The translations under genes were made by a program, and so were the position numbers. A DNA stretch of 56,220 nucleotides. It comes from an uncultured Pelagibacteraceae bacterium (GTDB taxonomy: Bacteria; Pseudomonadota; Alphaproteobacteria; Pelagibacterales; Pelagibacteraceae). Positions 19,118 to 27,948 of the stretch are shown here, piece after piece. Within the stretch, counting starts at the first letter, position 1; each line of letters begins with the position of its first letter. Where the stretch lies: positions 1 to 56,220 of the forward strand of contig CACDGO010000003.1 in assembly GCA_902552345.1 (NCBI GenBank), given 5' to 3'. The notes under the pieces were generated by a model that was not told where the DNA came from, did no database searches, and worked only from the letters and a program-made list of their open reading frames with translations.

Positions 19118-19849
19118 TCAAGCCATATACATTCCACCGTTAACATGTACTGTTTCACCATTTATATAATTTGCCATATCTGACGCTAAAAAAGCTACAC
19201 AATTTGAAACATCTTCTCCAGTTCCTAGACTCCCAGACGGAATTTTACTTATCAATATTTTTTTAAATTCATCGCTTATTTTATCGGTCATTTCGGTTTT
19301 AATGAACCCGGGGGAAACACAATTAATATTTATATTTTTTTTTGCGTACTCAATTGCTAAACTCTTTGAAAAACCTACTATACCTGCCTTAGTTGCTGCA
19401 TAATTAGCTTGTCCTAAATTTCCCGTATGGCCAACTATCGAGGTTATATTAATTATTTTTCCGTACTTTTTCTTAAGCATTTTTTTAATGGCAAATTTAC
19501 ACATCAAAAAAGTTGAAGTCAGATTTACGTCTACAACTTTTTTCCAATTTTCTTCGGTTAATCTAATTGACAAATTATCAATTGTAATTCCAGCGTTATT
19601 TACTAAAATATCTATCCCATTCAATGTCTTGTCGACACTTTCGATAAATTCTTCTATTTTGTTGTGCTCATCTAATTTAAATCTTCCAATATCAATAGTG
19701 CCAAATTTTTTTTTTATGTTTTCTAATTTTTCCTCATTTGTTCCCGTTGCAAAAACATTTGAACCCAGATTTATAAATTTCTCAACCAGACAATTACCTA
19801 TTCCACCGGTTGCCCCAGTTATGAGAATTTTTTTATTTTTTAAATTCAT
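19118..19849 (-). CDS. fabG: 3-oxoacyl-ACP reductase
   Basis: FabG is the NADPH-dependent short-chain dehydrogenase that reduces beta-ketoacyl-ACP. The 243-residue protein has the cofactor loop TGATGGIG (11-18), the NNAG motif (84-87), and catalytic Ser137, Tyr150 and Lys154 in the NITSIVGHTGNLGQANYAATK region. The terminal NGGMYMA is typical of FabG. It overlaps the 3' end of fabD by 17 bases and lies in the classical fabD-fabG-acpP order. Confidence 0.97.
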   Translation of the reverse strand: MNLKNKKILITGATGGIGNCLVEKFINLGSNVFATGTNEEKLENIKKKFGTIDIGRFKLDEHNKIEEFIESVDKTLNGIDILVNNAGITIDNLSIRLTEENWKKVVDVNLTSTFLMCKFAIKKMLKKKYGKIINITSIVGHTGNLGQANYAATKAGIVGFSKSLAIEYAKKNININCVSPGFIKTEMTDKISDEFKKILISKIPSGSLGTGEDVSNCVAFLASDMANYINGETVHVNGGMYMA

Positions 19850-20774
19850 TTATTAAATTGTTAATATCAGTTATTGAATTGATTGAAAAGCTATTTGCAT
19901 TTTTAAGAGTTCTTTTTACCATCCCTGAAAGGACTTTTCCTGGACCTATCTCAATAAAATCAGATATACCGTTTTTTGATATATTAATAAGAGACTCTCG
20001 CCATCTAACTGTCGAAAAAATTTGTTCGTATAATAAATCTTTAATTTTCGCAGGGTCTGTTTCTGGTAAGGCATTAACGTTATTTACTATTGGATACTTA
20101 GGTGTTTTAAAATCAATTTTATTAATTTTTTCCTTCATTATATCTGCGGCTGGCTTCATTAAAGAGCAATGAAAAGGAGCGCTTACTTTTAAAGGTAAAA
20201 ATTTAATTTTTTTTTGTTTTAACTCAGTTTGAAAAGAATTAATACTCTCTTTGTCTCCACTAATTATTACTTGTCCTTCAGCATTATCATTTGCAATCTC
20301 GCAAACACCATCTTTATTTTTTCTAGAATCAATTAAATTTTTTATATCATCTATTTTATTTCCAAGAATTGCAATCATGCTTCCCCTTCCTATTGGTACC
20401 GCATTTTGCATTGCTTTTCCTCTTTCGTGTAATAAGTAAACTGCATCTTCAAATTCTAAAGATTTTGCGCAGACTAAAGCAGTGTACTCTCCAAGAGAAT
20501 GACCGGAAAAAAACTTAAAAGAATTTAAATCGAAGTCAAATTCATTTTTTAAAACTTCAAAAATTGAGTAGCTTACAGTTAGTATTGCTGGTTGAGTATT
20601 CTCTGTTAATGTAAGTTTATCTTCAGATCCCTCAAGAATAATTTTTGAAAGAGAGTAGTTTAACTTTTGATCTGCTTGGCTGAATATCTCTTTTACAATC
20701 TTAAATTTATTATAAAATTCAGAACCCATACCAACGATTTGTGATCCTTGTCCTGGAAATAATAAAGTACTCAT
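19833..20774 (-). CDS. fabD: malonyl-CoA:ACP transacylase
   Basis: FabD loads malonate onto ACP. The 313-residue protein begins with the family LLFPGQGSQIVGMG, has the nucleophile Ser93 in GHSLGEYTAL, the malonate-binding Arg region (LHERGKAMQ) and catalytic His202 in SAPFHCSLMKPA. It is the first gene of fabD-fabG-acpP-gmk and is divergent from the rpsF operon across 102 bases. The start is the ATG at 20774 with no longer alternative needed. Confidence 0.97.
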   Translation of the reverse strand: MSTLLFPGQGSQIVGMGSEFYNKFKIVKEIFSQADQKLNYSLSKIILEGSEDKLTLTENTQPAILTVSYSIFEVLKNEFDFDLNSFKFFSGHSLGEYTALVCAKSLEFEDAVYLLHERGKAMQNAVPIGRGSMIAILGNKIDDIKNLIDSRKNKDGVCEIANDNAEGQVIISGDKESINSFQTELKQKKIKFLPLKVSAPFHCSLMKPAADIMKEKINKIDFKTPKYPIVNNVNALPETDPAKIKDLLYEQIFSTVRWRESLINISKNGISDFIEIGPGKVLSGMVKRTLKNANSFSINSITDINNLINEFKK

Positions 20775-20803
20775 TTTATCTTATTTATTATTAAATTTTT
20801 GTA

Positions 20804-20831
20804 TTGATATAATCATTCATTATAGTATAAA
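20804..20831 (+). promoter_or_regulatory. putative sigma70 promoter of rpsF-rpsR-rplI operon
   Basis: TTGATA (20804-20809) and TATAAA (20826-20831) are separated by 16 bases. Each hexamer matches the sigma70 consensus at five of six positions. Transcription would begin near 20838, giving a leader of about 40 bases before rpsF. The call rests on sequence match and position in the divergent fabD/rpsF gap, in a background where AT-rich matches are common. Confidence 0.5.
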
Positions 20832-20876
20832 CCAAGTTTTGAAAATAATAATATAAACTTAATTTACTTAAAAACT

Positions 20877-21206
20877 ATGGCATTTTACGAAAATACTATT
20901 ATTGCTAGACAAGACTTAGCTGATAAAGAATTAAAATCAATTAAAGATAAATATAACGAATTAATAAATAAGTCCTCTGGCAAGGTAATTAAGATAGAGG
21001 AATGGGGTTTAATTAATCTATCAAACAAAATTAAAAATTACCAAAAAGGTTTTTTTATTCATTATAAATTCGAGGGAAATAACAATACTTTAAATGAGAT
21101 TGAAAAAAAAATTCGTATTGATGGATCTATAATTAGATATCTTACTGTTAAATATAAAAAATTAGATACCAAAAATGAGTATTTTAAAAAAGATAAAAGA
21201 CTATAA
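20877..21206 (+). CDS. rpsF: 30S ribosomal protein S6
   Basis: S6 binds the central domain of 16S rRNA as a heterodimer with S18. The 109-residue protein has the S6 fold signatures MAFYENTIIARQDL at the start, VIKIEEWGLINLSNKI, and the basic YLTVKYKKL strand near the end. It is immediately followed by rpsR, with adjacent stop and start codons. The length is typical for alphaproteobacterial S6 without a long C-terminal extension. Confidence 0.96.
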   Translation: MAFYENTIIARQDLADKELKSIKDKYNELINKSSGKVIKIEEWGLINLSNKIKNYQKGFFIHYKFEGNNNTLNEIEKKIRIDGSIIRYLTVKYKKLDTKNEYFKKDKRL

Positions 21207-21479
21207 ATGAAGAGAAGAAATAAAAAATTTCAAAAGAAAAGTTCTAACTCACTAAATAAACTTAGTTTGTTTCAAAAAATTGATGGCAAGTTTCAAAAAA
21301 AATGCCCATTATCTAATAAAAATGCACCAATTATTGATTATAAGAATGTTAGTCTTTTGAAAAAGTATATTACAGATAATGGTAAAATAGTGTCTTCAAA
21401 AATTAGCTCGGTTTCTTTTAACAAACAAAAAAAACTGACAAAAGAAATTAAAAAAGCCAAAATCTTAGGACTGCTTTGA
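21207..21479 (+). CDS. rpsR: 30S ribosomal protein S18
   Basis: S18 pairs with S6 in the 30S platform. The 90-residue protein has a strongly basic N-terminal tail (1-30), then the conserved core CPLSNKNAPIIDYKNVSLL, KKYITDNGKIVSSKISSVS and KKAKILGLL. Spacing within rpsF-rpsR-rplI is 0 and 1 bases, so the three are translated together. The CPLSNKNAP segment corresponds to the alphaproteobacterial CPFSGKNAP form. Confidence 0.95.
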   Translation: MKRRNKKFQKKSSNSLNKLSLFQKIDGKFQKKCPLSNKNAPIIDYKNVSLLKKYITDNGKIVSSKISSVSFNKQKKLTKEIKKAKILGLL

Positions 21480-21480
21480 T

Positions 21481-21936
21481 ATGGAACTTATTTTATTAGA
21501 GAATATTTTAAACCTGGGAAATATTGGAGATAAGGTAAAAGTAAAAAATGGATATGGAAGAAACTATCTTCTAAAACAAGGAAAAGCTCTAAGATTTAAT
21601 AAAGAAAATGAAATTTACGTTGAAAAAAAAAAAGACGAACTTAATAAAAAAAACACCGAGGTTAAAAATAGATATAAAGAGATTGCAAAATTAGTAAATA
21701 ATAAAGTTTTTATTTTTAAAAGAGAAAGTAAAGATAATGGAGATCTTTATGGTTCTATAAAACCAAAAGAAATTACTAATTTAATTCATGAAAAAGTAAA
21801 AGCTGAAGTAAGTCCATCACAAATAATTTTAAAAGACGAATTGAATAAAATTGGAATTTTTAAAGCAAGCATAAATTTTCATTCCGAAGTAAAGGCAAAT
21901 ATCTCAATAAAAATTGACAAAATACAGTCTAAGTAA
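21481..21936 (+). CDS. rplI: 50S ribosomal protein L9
   Basis: L9 binds 23S rRNA near the L1 stalk and influences reading-frame maintenance. The 151-residue protein has the N-terminal globular domain (MELILLENILNLGNIGDKV, then VKNGYGRNYLLKQGKAL), the long connecting helix rich in Lys/Glu/Asn (about 45-75), and the C-terminal domain (YGSIKPKEITNLI). It is the last ribosomal gene of the operon. Dnab follows after 74 bases in the usual order. Confidence 0.96.
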   Translation: MELILLENILNLGNIGDKVKVKNGYGRNYLLKQGKALRFNKENEIYVEKKKDELNKKNTEVKNRYKEIAKLVNNKVFIFKRESKDNGDLYGSIKPKEITNLIHEKVKAEVSPSQIILKDELNKIGIFKASINFHSEVKANISIKIDKIQSK

Positions 21937-22010
21937 CTTTTCCACAATTAAGTAAAATCAGTGAGTAACTTTTTTCTTTATAGAAATTAATGTTTCAATA
22001 GTATTTATTT

Positions 22011-23438
22011 ATGAAAGAAACTAAACTTCTCCAACAAAAATTAGAAGATAAACAACCTTCAAATTTAGAGGCTGAACAAGCCCTTCTAGGATCAATACTT
22101 GTTAATAACGATATTATAGACGAAGTTTCAACTATTGTATCATCGATAGTGTTTTACGACCCTGCTCATATAAAAATTTATGAGGTAATTGAAAGTTTAA
22201 ATAATAAAGGAATGATAGCTAATCCAATTACTTTAAAAAATTATTTTGAAAAGGATAATATGTTAAGTGAAGTTGGTGGAACAGAATATTTAGTAAAATT
22301 AACTAGATTTTCAAGTTCCTCTAAACAAGCTATTGACTACGCTAAAATAATTCATGAAATGTATTTAAGAAGAGAATTAGTTTTAATCTCAAATAAATTA
22401 TCTTCGGATACCATAAATGCTTCATCACAAGAACAAAATGCTGAGAATATTATTGAGGATACAGAAAAGTCTCTTTTTGATCTTGCTGAGAGAGGAAGTT
22501 TTTCCCAATCTTTTTTAAAATTTAATAAAGCGTTAGATCTAACAATCGAAATGGCAACTCAAGCGATGCAAAGTGATCAAGGAATTGTAGGTGTTCCGAC
22601 AGGTTTAACAGATTTAGATGAAAAGTTAGGTGGGCTACATAAATCAGATTTAATTATTTTAGCAGGAAGACCATCAATGGGTAAAACTGCATTAGCGACT
22701 AATATTGCTTATAATGCTGCTCAAAATATTTTAAAACGTGAAGAAAAGTCAGCTGTTGCTTTTTTTTCTTTAGAAATGTCTTCAGAACAACTTTCCACTA
22801 GAATTTTATCAGAACAAGCAAAAATAAAATCAGATGATATTAGAAGAGGTAAGGTTACTGAGGAAGAAATAAATCGATATATTGAGACTTCAAGAAATAT
22901 TTATAACTTGCCTTTATATATAGATGAAACTCCAGCAATTACGATTGCCACTTTGTGTAATAGAGCTAGGCGTATCAAAAGATTGTTTGGTCTAAGTTTA
23001 GTTGTAGTTGATTACATTCAATTAATGAGATCAACTTTAAGCAAAAACGAAGGTAGAGTTCAAGAAATTTCAGAAATTACTCAAGGATTAAAAGCTTTAG
23101 CTAAAGAACTATCTGTCCCAGTTTTAGCTTTATCTCAACTCTCAAGAGCTGTGGAACAAAGAGACGATAAACAACCCCAGCTCGCAGACTTAAGAGAATC
23201 AGGATCAATTGAACAAGATGCAGACGTTGTTATGTTTGTTTATAGAGAGGCGTACTATTTGGAGAGAAAACAACCAAAATTAGGCTCTATTGAACACGCT
23301 GAATGGCAATCTAAAATGAATGATGTAAATGGTCTTGCAGATATCATTTTAGGTAAGCAAAGACATGGGCCAACTGGCACTGTTAAAGTTGAGTTTGAGG
23401 GTATTTACACGAAATTTAAAGATTTATCCAAAAATTAG
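22011..23438 (+). CDS. dnaB: replicative DNA helicase DnaB
   Basis: DnaB is the hexameric helicase at the replication fork. The 475 residues show the N-terminal primase-interacting domain (PSNLEAEQALLGSILVNND, residues 16-34) and the RecA-like C-terminal domain with Walker A GRPSMGKT (219-226), Walker B LVVVDYIQLM, and the DnaB signature segments SQLSRAVEQRDDKQP and LRESGSIEQDAD. No intein is present. It follows rplI as in most proteobacteria. The usual alphaproteobacterial next genes, alr and radA, are not here. Confidence 0.97.
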   Translation: MKETKLLQQKLEDKQPSNLEAEQALLGSILVNNDIIDEVSTIVSSIVFYDPAHIKIYEVIESLNNKGMIANPITLKNYFEKDNMLSEVGGTEYLVKLTRFSSSSKQAIDYAKIIHEMYLRRELVLISNKLSSDTINASSQEQNAENIIEDTEKSLFDLAERGSFSQSFLKFNKALDLTIEMATQAMQSDQGIVGVPTGLTDLDEKLGGLHKSDLIILAGRPSMGKTALATNIAYNAAQNILKREEKSAVAFFSLEMSSEQLSTRILSEQAKIKSDDIRRGKVTEEEINRYIETSRNIYNLPLYIDETPAITIATLCNRARRIKRLFGLSLVVVDYIQLMRSTLSKNEGRVQEISEITQGLKALAKELSVPVLALSQLSRAVEQRDDKQPQLADLRESGSIEQDADVVMFVYREAYYLERKQPKLGSIEHAEWQSKMNDVNGLADIILGKQRHGPTGTVKVEFEGIYTKFKDLSKN

Positions 23439-23491
23439 ACTTAATTTTTTCTTTAGTTATAAATATATTAAGATATATCTGAAATATCCTG

Positions 23492-25972
23492 ATGTGGTCT
23501 TATATTTATAAAAAATTTATTATAGATTTCTCAAAATTAACATTACTATTAATATTAGGATTAATAATTTTTTCTATATATCAAGCAAAAAACTTCAATT
23601 TAGATGCGTCTTCTGATGCTCTTCTTTTAGAGGGGGATCGGGATCTTAAATATTTAAGACAAATTAACGAAAGATATGGTTCTAAAGATTTTTTAGTTCT
23701 TACTTACACACCAGTTTCTAGTTTTACAGAAAAAGAGACTATTCTTAATTTGCAATTGTTAAAGTCAAAAATAGAGAAATTAACATGGGTGGATAACGTG
23801 ATTACTATAATTGATGTTCCATTACTAAAAAGTACAGATGAAGGTTTAATGGAAAGGCTTAAAAATTATAAAACTTTGTCTTATCCTGAAATAGATAGAA
23901 GAAGAGGTTTTGAAGAAATTATAAACAGTCCAATATATAAAAATTACGTTATAAGTGAGGATGGTAAAACTTCAGGTATTGTTATTTATCTAAAAAAAGA
24001 CGAAAGGTTAGCTGAATATATTAAAGTAAAGGACAAATATTTTAATCAAAATTCGGAAACTGGTTTAAATAAAGAGGAGCGCATTAATTATAAAAATTTT
24101 CTCAAAGAGTACGAAGAATATAAAAATCTTTATAACCTCAGAAACCATCAGAATATTAATGAGATTAGGGATGTAATAAATAAATACGGTGAAAATGCTA
24201 AAATTCATCTTGGAGGGATTCCCATGATCTCAGATGATATGATGAGCTTTATCAAGAGTGATATAATTGTTTTTGGTCTAGGTGTTTTTATCTTTATTGT
24301 TTTAACACTTTGGTTAATTTTTAAAAATATTAAGTGGGTGTTGATGCCATTATTGGGTTGCGCAACATCAGTTACCATTATGATAGGTTTATTGGGTTTT
24401 ATTGGGTGGAAAGTGACTGTAATATCTTCAAATTTTATTGCCTTAATGCTTATTCTGAACATGGCTATGAATATTCATCTCACTGTCAGATTTTTGCAAC
24501 TCAAAAAAGAATTTCCTCAATTATCTAAAAATGAAGCTGTGTATGAGTCTAGCAAAAAGATGATGTTACCAATTCTTTATACAGTGCTCACTACGATTTG
24601 TGCTTTTCTCTCATTAATATTTAGTGGAATTAAACCAATTATTGATTTTGGTTGGATGATGACATTAGGTTTAATAATCTCACTAATAGTAACATTTTTA
24701 CTTCTTCCTTCTTTATTAAACATTTTTTCAAAAGAAAATGAGATAAATATAAAAGATACAGAAAAATCTATAATTACTTCAATACTTGGATCGATTGCAA
24801 AAAAAAGTCGATTTTCTATATTCGTGACTACAGCATTAATTATCCTTTTAAGTATAATTGGTATTACGAAACTTAAAGTAGAAAATAGTTTTATTAATTA
24901 CTTCGATAAAGAAACAGAAATCTATAAAGGAATGAAAAAGATTGACCAAAAATTAGGAGGTACAACTCCCTTGGATATTATTTTAAAATTTCCTCAGAAA
25001 AAAAAAGAACAAGCGGATGATGAGTTTGCGGAATGGGAGGAAGATGTTCGAGATGATGAGGATAAGTCAAAGTATTGGTTTACTAGAGATAAAATGGACA
25101 AAATTCTAAAAGTTCATGATTATCTAGACTCTTTACCTCAAATAGGCAAAGTATTATCTTTTGGGTCAATTTTAAGAGTTGCAGAGGATTTGAACAAAAA
25201 AGAGCTACAAAGTTTAGAGATCGCCGTTCTATACAGTAAAATTCCAGAAGAAATTAAGCAAGAAATTGTTACGCCTTACATTTCAGTAGATGATGATGAA
25301 GCAAGAATAAGTGTTAGAATTAAAGACTCATTAGAAGACCTGCGCAGAAACGAGTTGATAAAAAAAATAAATTCCGAGCTTCAAACAGATGTTGGTTTAA
25401 ATAAGGATGAATATCAATTAACCGGTGTATTAATTTTATTTAACAATCTGCTTCAAAGTTTATTTAAATCTCAAATATTAACGCTTGGAATAGTTATGTT
25501 AGGAATCTTCTCAATGTTCTTAATATTATTCAGGAATAAAACTTTATCAATTATTGGAGTAGTGCCAAATTTTATAGCTGCTTTTTTTATTCTTGGAATA
25601 ATTGGCTTAATTGGGATACCTCTTGACATGATGACAATAACAATAGCTGCAATAACTATTGGTATAGCAGTAGATAATAGTATTCATTACATTTATAGAT
25701 TTAAAGAGGAATTTGTAAAAATAAAAAATTATAATAAAACTTTAGAGAGATGTCATAGTACAGTTGGGATCGCAATTTTAAATACTTCTTTAACGATAGT
25801 TTTTGGTTTTTCTATTCTTATATTCTCAAACTTTATACCAACAATATATTTTGGTATTTTTACCGGTATAGCAATGCTGCTAGCAATGATTTCAGTTCTA
25901 ACATTATTACCAAAACTTTTATTAATCTATAAACCTTTCGGTAAAGAAGTACAAAGTTTAAATAATGAATAA
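23492..25972 (+). CDS. RND-superfamily (MMPL-type) membrane exporter
   Basis: This 826-residue transporter has two RND-type halves. Each half has one TM helix, a large periplasmic domain and five further TM helices: TM1 about 13-33, loop 35-258, TM block 260-425; TM7 about 445-463, loop 465-660, TM block 665-815. The conserved motif GIAVDNSIHYIYRFKEE is in the second half. It is like MMPL/HpnN-type lipid or hydrophobic-compound exporters and the YdfJ group; the substrate is unknown. The second loop has a strongly acidic patch around residues 500-525. It sits between dnaB and cvpA, where alr and radA are usual, and overlaps cvpA by 8 bases. Confidence 0.85.
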   Translation: MWSYIYKKFIIDFSKLTLLLILGLIIFSIYQAKNFNLDASSDALLLEGDRDLKYLRQINERYGSKDFLVLTYTPVSSFTEKETILNLQLLKSKIEKLTWVDNVITIIDVPLLKSTDEGLMERLKNYKTLSYPEIDRRRGFEEIINSPIYKNYVISEDGKTSGIVIYLKKDERLAEYIKVKDKYFNQNSETGLNKEERINYKNFLKEYEEYKNLYNLRNHQNINEIRDVINKYGENAKIHLGGIPMISDDMMSFIKSDIIVFGLGVFIFIVLTLWLIFKNIKWVLMPLLGCATSVTIMIGLLGFIGWKVTVISSNFIALMLILNMAMNIHLTVRFLQLKKEFPQLSKNEAVYESSKKMMLPILYTVLTTICAFLSLIFSGIKPIIDFGWMMTLGLIISLIVTFLLLPSLLNIFSKENEINIKDTEKSIITSILGSIAKKSRFSIFVTTALIILLSIIGITKLKVENSFINYFDKETEIYKGMKKIDQKLGGTTPLDIILKFPQKKKEQADDEFAEWEEDVRDDEDKSKYWFTRDKMDKILKVHDYLDSLPQIGKVLSFGSILRVAEDLNKKELQSLEIAVLYSKIPEEIKQEIVTPYISVDDDEARISVRIKDSLEDLRRNELIKKINSELQTDVGLNKDEYQLTGVLILFNNLLQSLFKSQILTLGIVMLGIFSMFLILFRNKTLSIIGVVPNFIAAFFILGIIGLIGIPLDMMTITIAAITIGIAVDNSIHYIYRFKEEFVKIKNYNKTLERCHSTVGIAILNTSLTIVFGFSILIFSNFIPTIYFGIFTGIAMLLAMISVLTLLPKLLLIYKPFGKEVQSLNNE

Positions 25973-26510
25973 AGTTTTTGAAGATTTTATTAATAATATA
26001 AATTTTTTTGATGTATCAGTTTCATTAATCTTTGTTTATTTCATAGTACAATGTTTTTTAAAAGGGTTTTCTTTAAGCTTAATTTCATTTATGAAGTGGG
26101 TTCTTTCAACTGTAGTAACAATCATATTGGTTCCAAAACTTCAACCTACAGTAAGTGATTACATTGAATCTGAATTTGTAAATAACATTGGACTTGGTAT
26201 TGTTATTTTTATCTTTACTTTGTTTTTAACTATAGTTTTGGGAAAAGCTTTTGGTAGAGCTGTCACTTGGACTGGAGTGGGGTCAATAGATAAATCTTTT
26301 GGCGTATTATTCGGAGTTTTTAAGGGTTATGTTGTGTGTGTATGTGTATTTTCTATATTAAATTGGTTTTATCCTTATAAAAATTGGGGTATATCGGCTG
26401 AAGATGCAATATCTTTTAATTTAATTTATAATGGTAGTGAAATTTTAATTGAGGAATTTCCCTCTAATGAAGATTTCATAGACACGAAAGAAAAAATTGA
26501 AAAAATCTAA
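25965..26510 (+). CDS. cvpA: CvpA family membrane protein
   Basis: This 181-residue protein has four predicted TM helices (about 18-36, 40-57, 75-95, 108-128) and a short acidic C-terminal tail. It is of the colicin V production (CvpA) family. FFDVSVSLIFVYFIVQCFLKG at the N-terminus and GSIDKSFGVLFGVFKGYVV in the middle are family-like. Its molecular role is not firmly established; links to envelope integrity are reported for the family. Position directly before purF, which starts inside its 3' end, is the conserved cvpA-purF arrangement. Confidence 0.88.
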   Translation: MNKVFEDFINNINFFDVSVSLIFVYFIVQCFLKGFSLSLISFMKWVLSTVVTIILVPKLQPTVSDYIESEFVNNIGLGIVIFIFTLFLTIVLGKAFGRAVTWTGVGSIDKSFGVLFGVFKGYVVCVCVFSILNWFYPYKNWGISAEDAISFNLIYNGSEILIEEFPSNEDFIDTKEKIEKI

Positions 26511-27948
26511 AAAAGACAAACTAAGAGAAGAGTGCGGAATATTTGGAGTGTCTAACCATGAAGATGCTTCTACATTAGTTGCATTAGGTTTACATGCATT
26601 ACAGCATAGAGGGCAAGAAGGTTGCGGTATTGTTTCATTCGATGGGAAAAATTATCACTCAGAAAAAAGACATGGCTTAGTTGGAGATCACTTTACTGAC
26701 CATGAAACTTTAAAAAGATTACCTGGTTTTTTTGCAATTGGACATAATAGATATTCCACAACAGGTGAAACCTCATTAAGAAATATTCAACCTTTTTTTG
26801 CTGATTTACATATGGGAGGATTAAGTTTAGCTCATAACGGAAATTTAACTAATGCATTGTTACTCAGGGAAGCTCTTGTAAAAGATGGTGCAATTTTTAG
26901 AACTACAAGTGATACAGAAACTATTGTTCAGCTGGTTGCAAAATCGAAAAGGGAAAAATTTTTAGAAAAACTGATTGATGCGTTGTTTCAAATTCAAGGT
27001 GGTTATTCATTAATTTTGATGACAAATAAAAAATTAGTAGGAGTAAGAGATCCATTTGGAATAAGACCTCTAGTTATTGGGAAGCTAAAAAACTCTTATA
27101 TTTTTGCATCTGAAACATGTGCTTTAGATATTGTTGGAGCTACTTATATTAGAGATGTTGAAAATGGAGAAATTGTTATAATTGAAAATGATGAGCTTAA
27201 AAGTATAAAACCTTTTCCGACACAAAAACCAAGACCATGTATATTTGAATATATTTACTTTGCGAGACCTGATAGTGTTATTAATGGCAAATGCGCTTAT
27301 GAATACAGAAAAAATTTAGGATTTGAGCTTGCTAAAGAAACCGATTTAGAAGCAGATATGGTGATTCCCGTGCCAGACTCGGGTGTGCCTGCAGCTATAG
27401 GCTTTGCCGAAAAAGCAAAGAAACCTTTTGAGTTAGGTTTAATAAGAAACCATTACGTGGGAAGGACTTTCATAGAACCAACACAAAGTATTAGAAGTTT
27501 AGGTGTAAAATTAAAACTTAGTTCTACTAAATCAATTGTTAAAAATAAATCTTTAATATTAATAGATGACTCATTGGTGAGAGGAACAACTTGTCATAAG
27601 ATTGTTAAGATGCTTTATGAAAGTGGTGCTAAAGAAGTTCATGTAAGAATAGCTTGCCCAGAAATAAAATTTCCAGATTACTATGGAGTTGATATGCCTA
27701 CAAAAGAAGAACTTCTAGCACATGAAAAAACTTTAAAAGAAATGTGTGATCATATAAACGCTAAAACACTTAAATTTTTAAGTTTAAACGGTCTTTATAA
27801 AGCTCTTACAGGTTCTAGTAGAAATTCAGGTTACCCACAATTTAGTGACCATTATTTCACAGGTGAGTATCCTATAAAGCCATCTGATAAATTAAAAGGA
27901 CTTAAAGTTAAACAGTTGTCGCTACTGAGCGGAAAATCAAATAATTAA
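26497..27948 (+). CDS. purF: amidophosphoribosyltransferase
   Basis: PurF makes phosphoribosylamine from PRPP and glutamine, the committed step of purine synthesis. The Ntn-type glutaminase nucleophile is Cys13 in EECGIFG, normally exposed by removal of the short leader. The PRPP-binding motif is ILIDDSLVRGTT. The start must be the TTG at 26497: an in-frame TAG lies at 26479-26481 and no ATG or GTG precedes the catalytic Cys. The gene begins 14 bases inside cvpA. The 483-residue length is normal. The C-terminus overlaps the convergent bamB-like stop by 4 bases. Confidence 0.97.
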   Translation: MKKSKKDKLREECGIFGVSNHEDASTLVALGLHALQHRGQEGCGIVSFDGKNYHSEKRHGLVGDHFTDHETLKRLPGFFAIGHNRYSTTGETSLRNIQPFFADLHMGGLSLAHNGNLTNALLLREALVKDGAIFRTTSDTETIVQLVAKSKREKFLEKLIDALFQIQGGYSLILMTNKKLVGVRDPFGIRPLVIGKLKNSYIFASETCALDIVGATYIRDVENGEIVIIENDELKSIKPFPTQKPRPCIFEYIYFARPDSVINGKCAYEYRKNLGFELAKETDLEADMVIPVPDSGVPAAIGFAEKAKKPFELGLIRNHYVGRTFIEPTQSIRSLGVKLKLSSTKSIVKNKSLILIDDSLVRGTTCHKIVKMLYESGAKEVHVRIACPEIKFPDYYGVDMPTKEELLAHEKTLKEMCDHINAKTLKFLSLNGLYKALTGSSRNSGYPQFSDHYFTGEYPIKPSDKLKGLKVKQLSLLSGKSNN

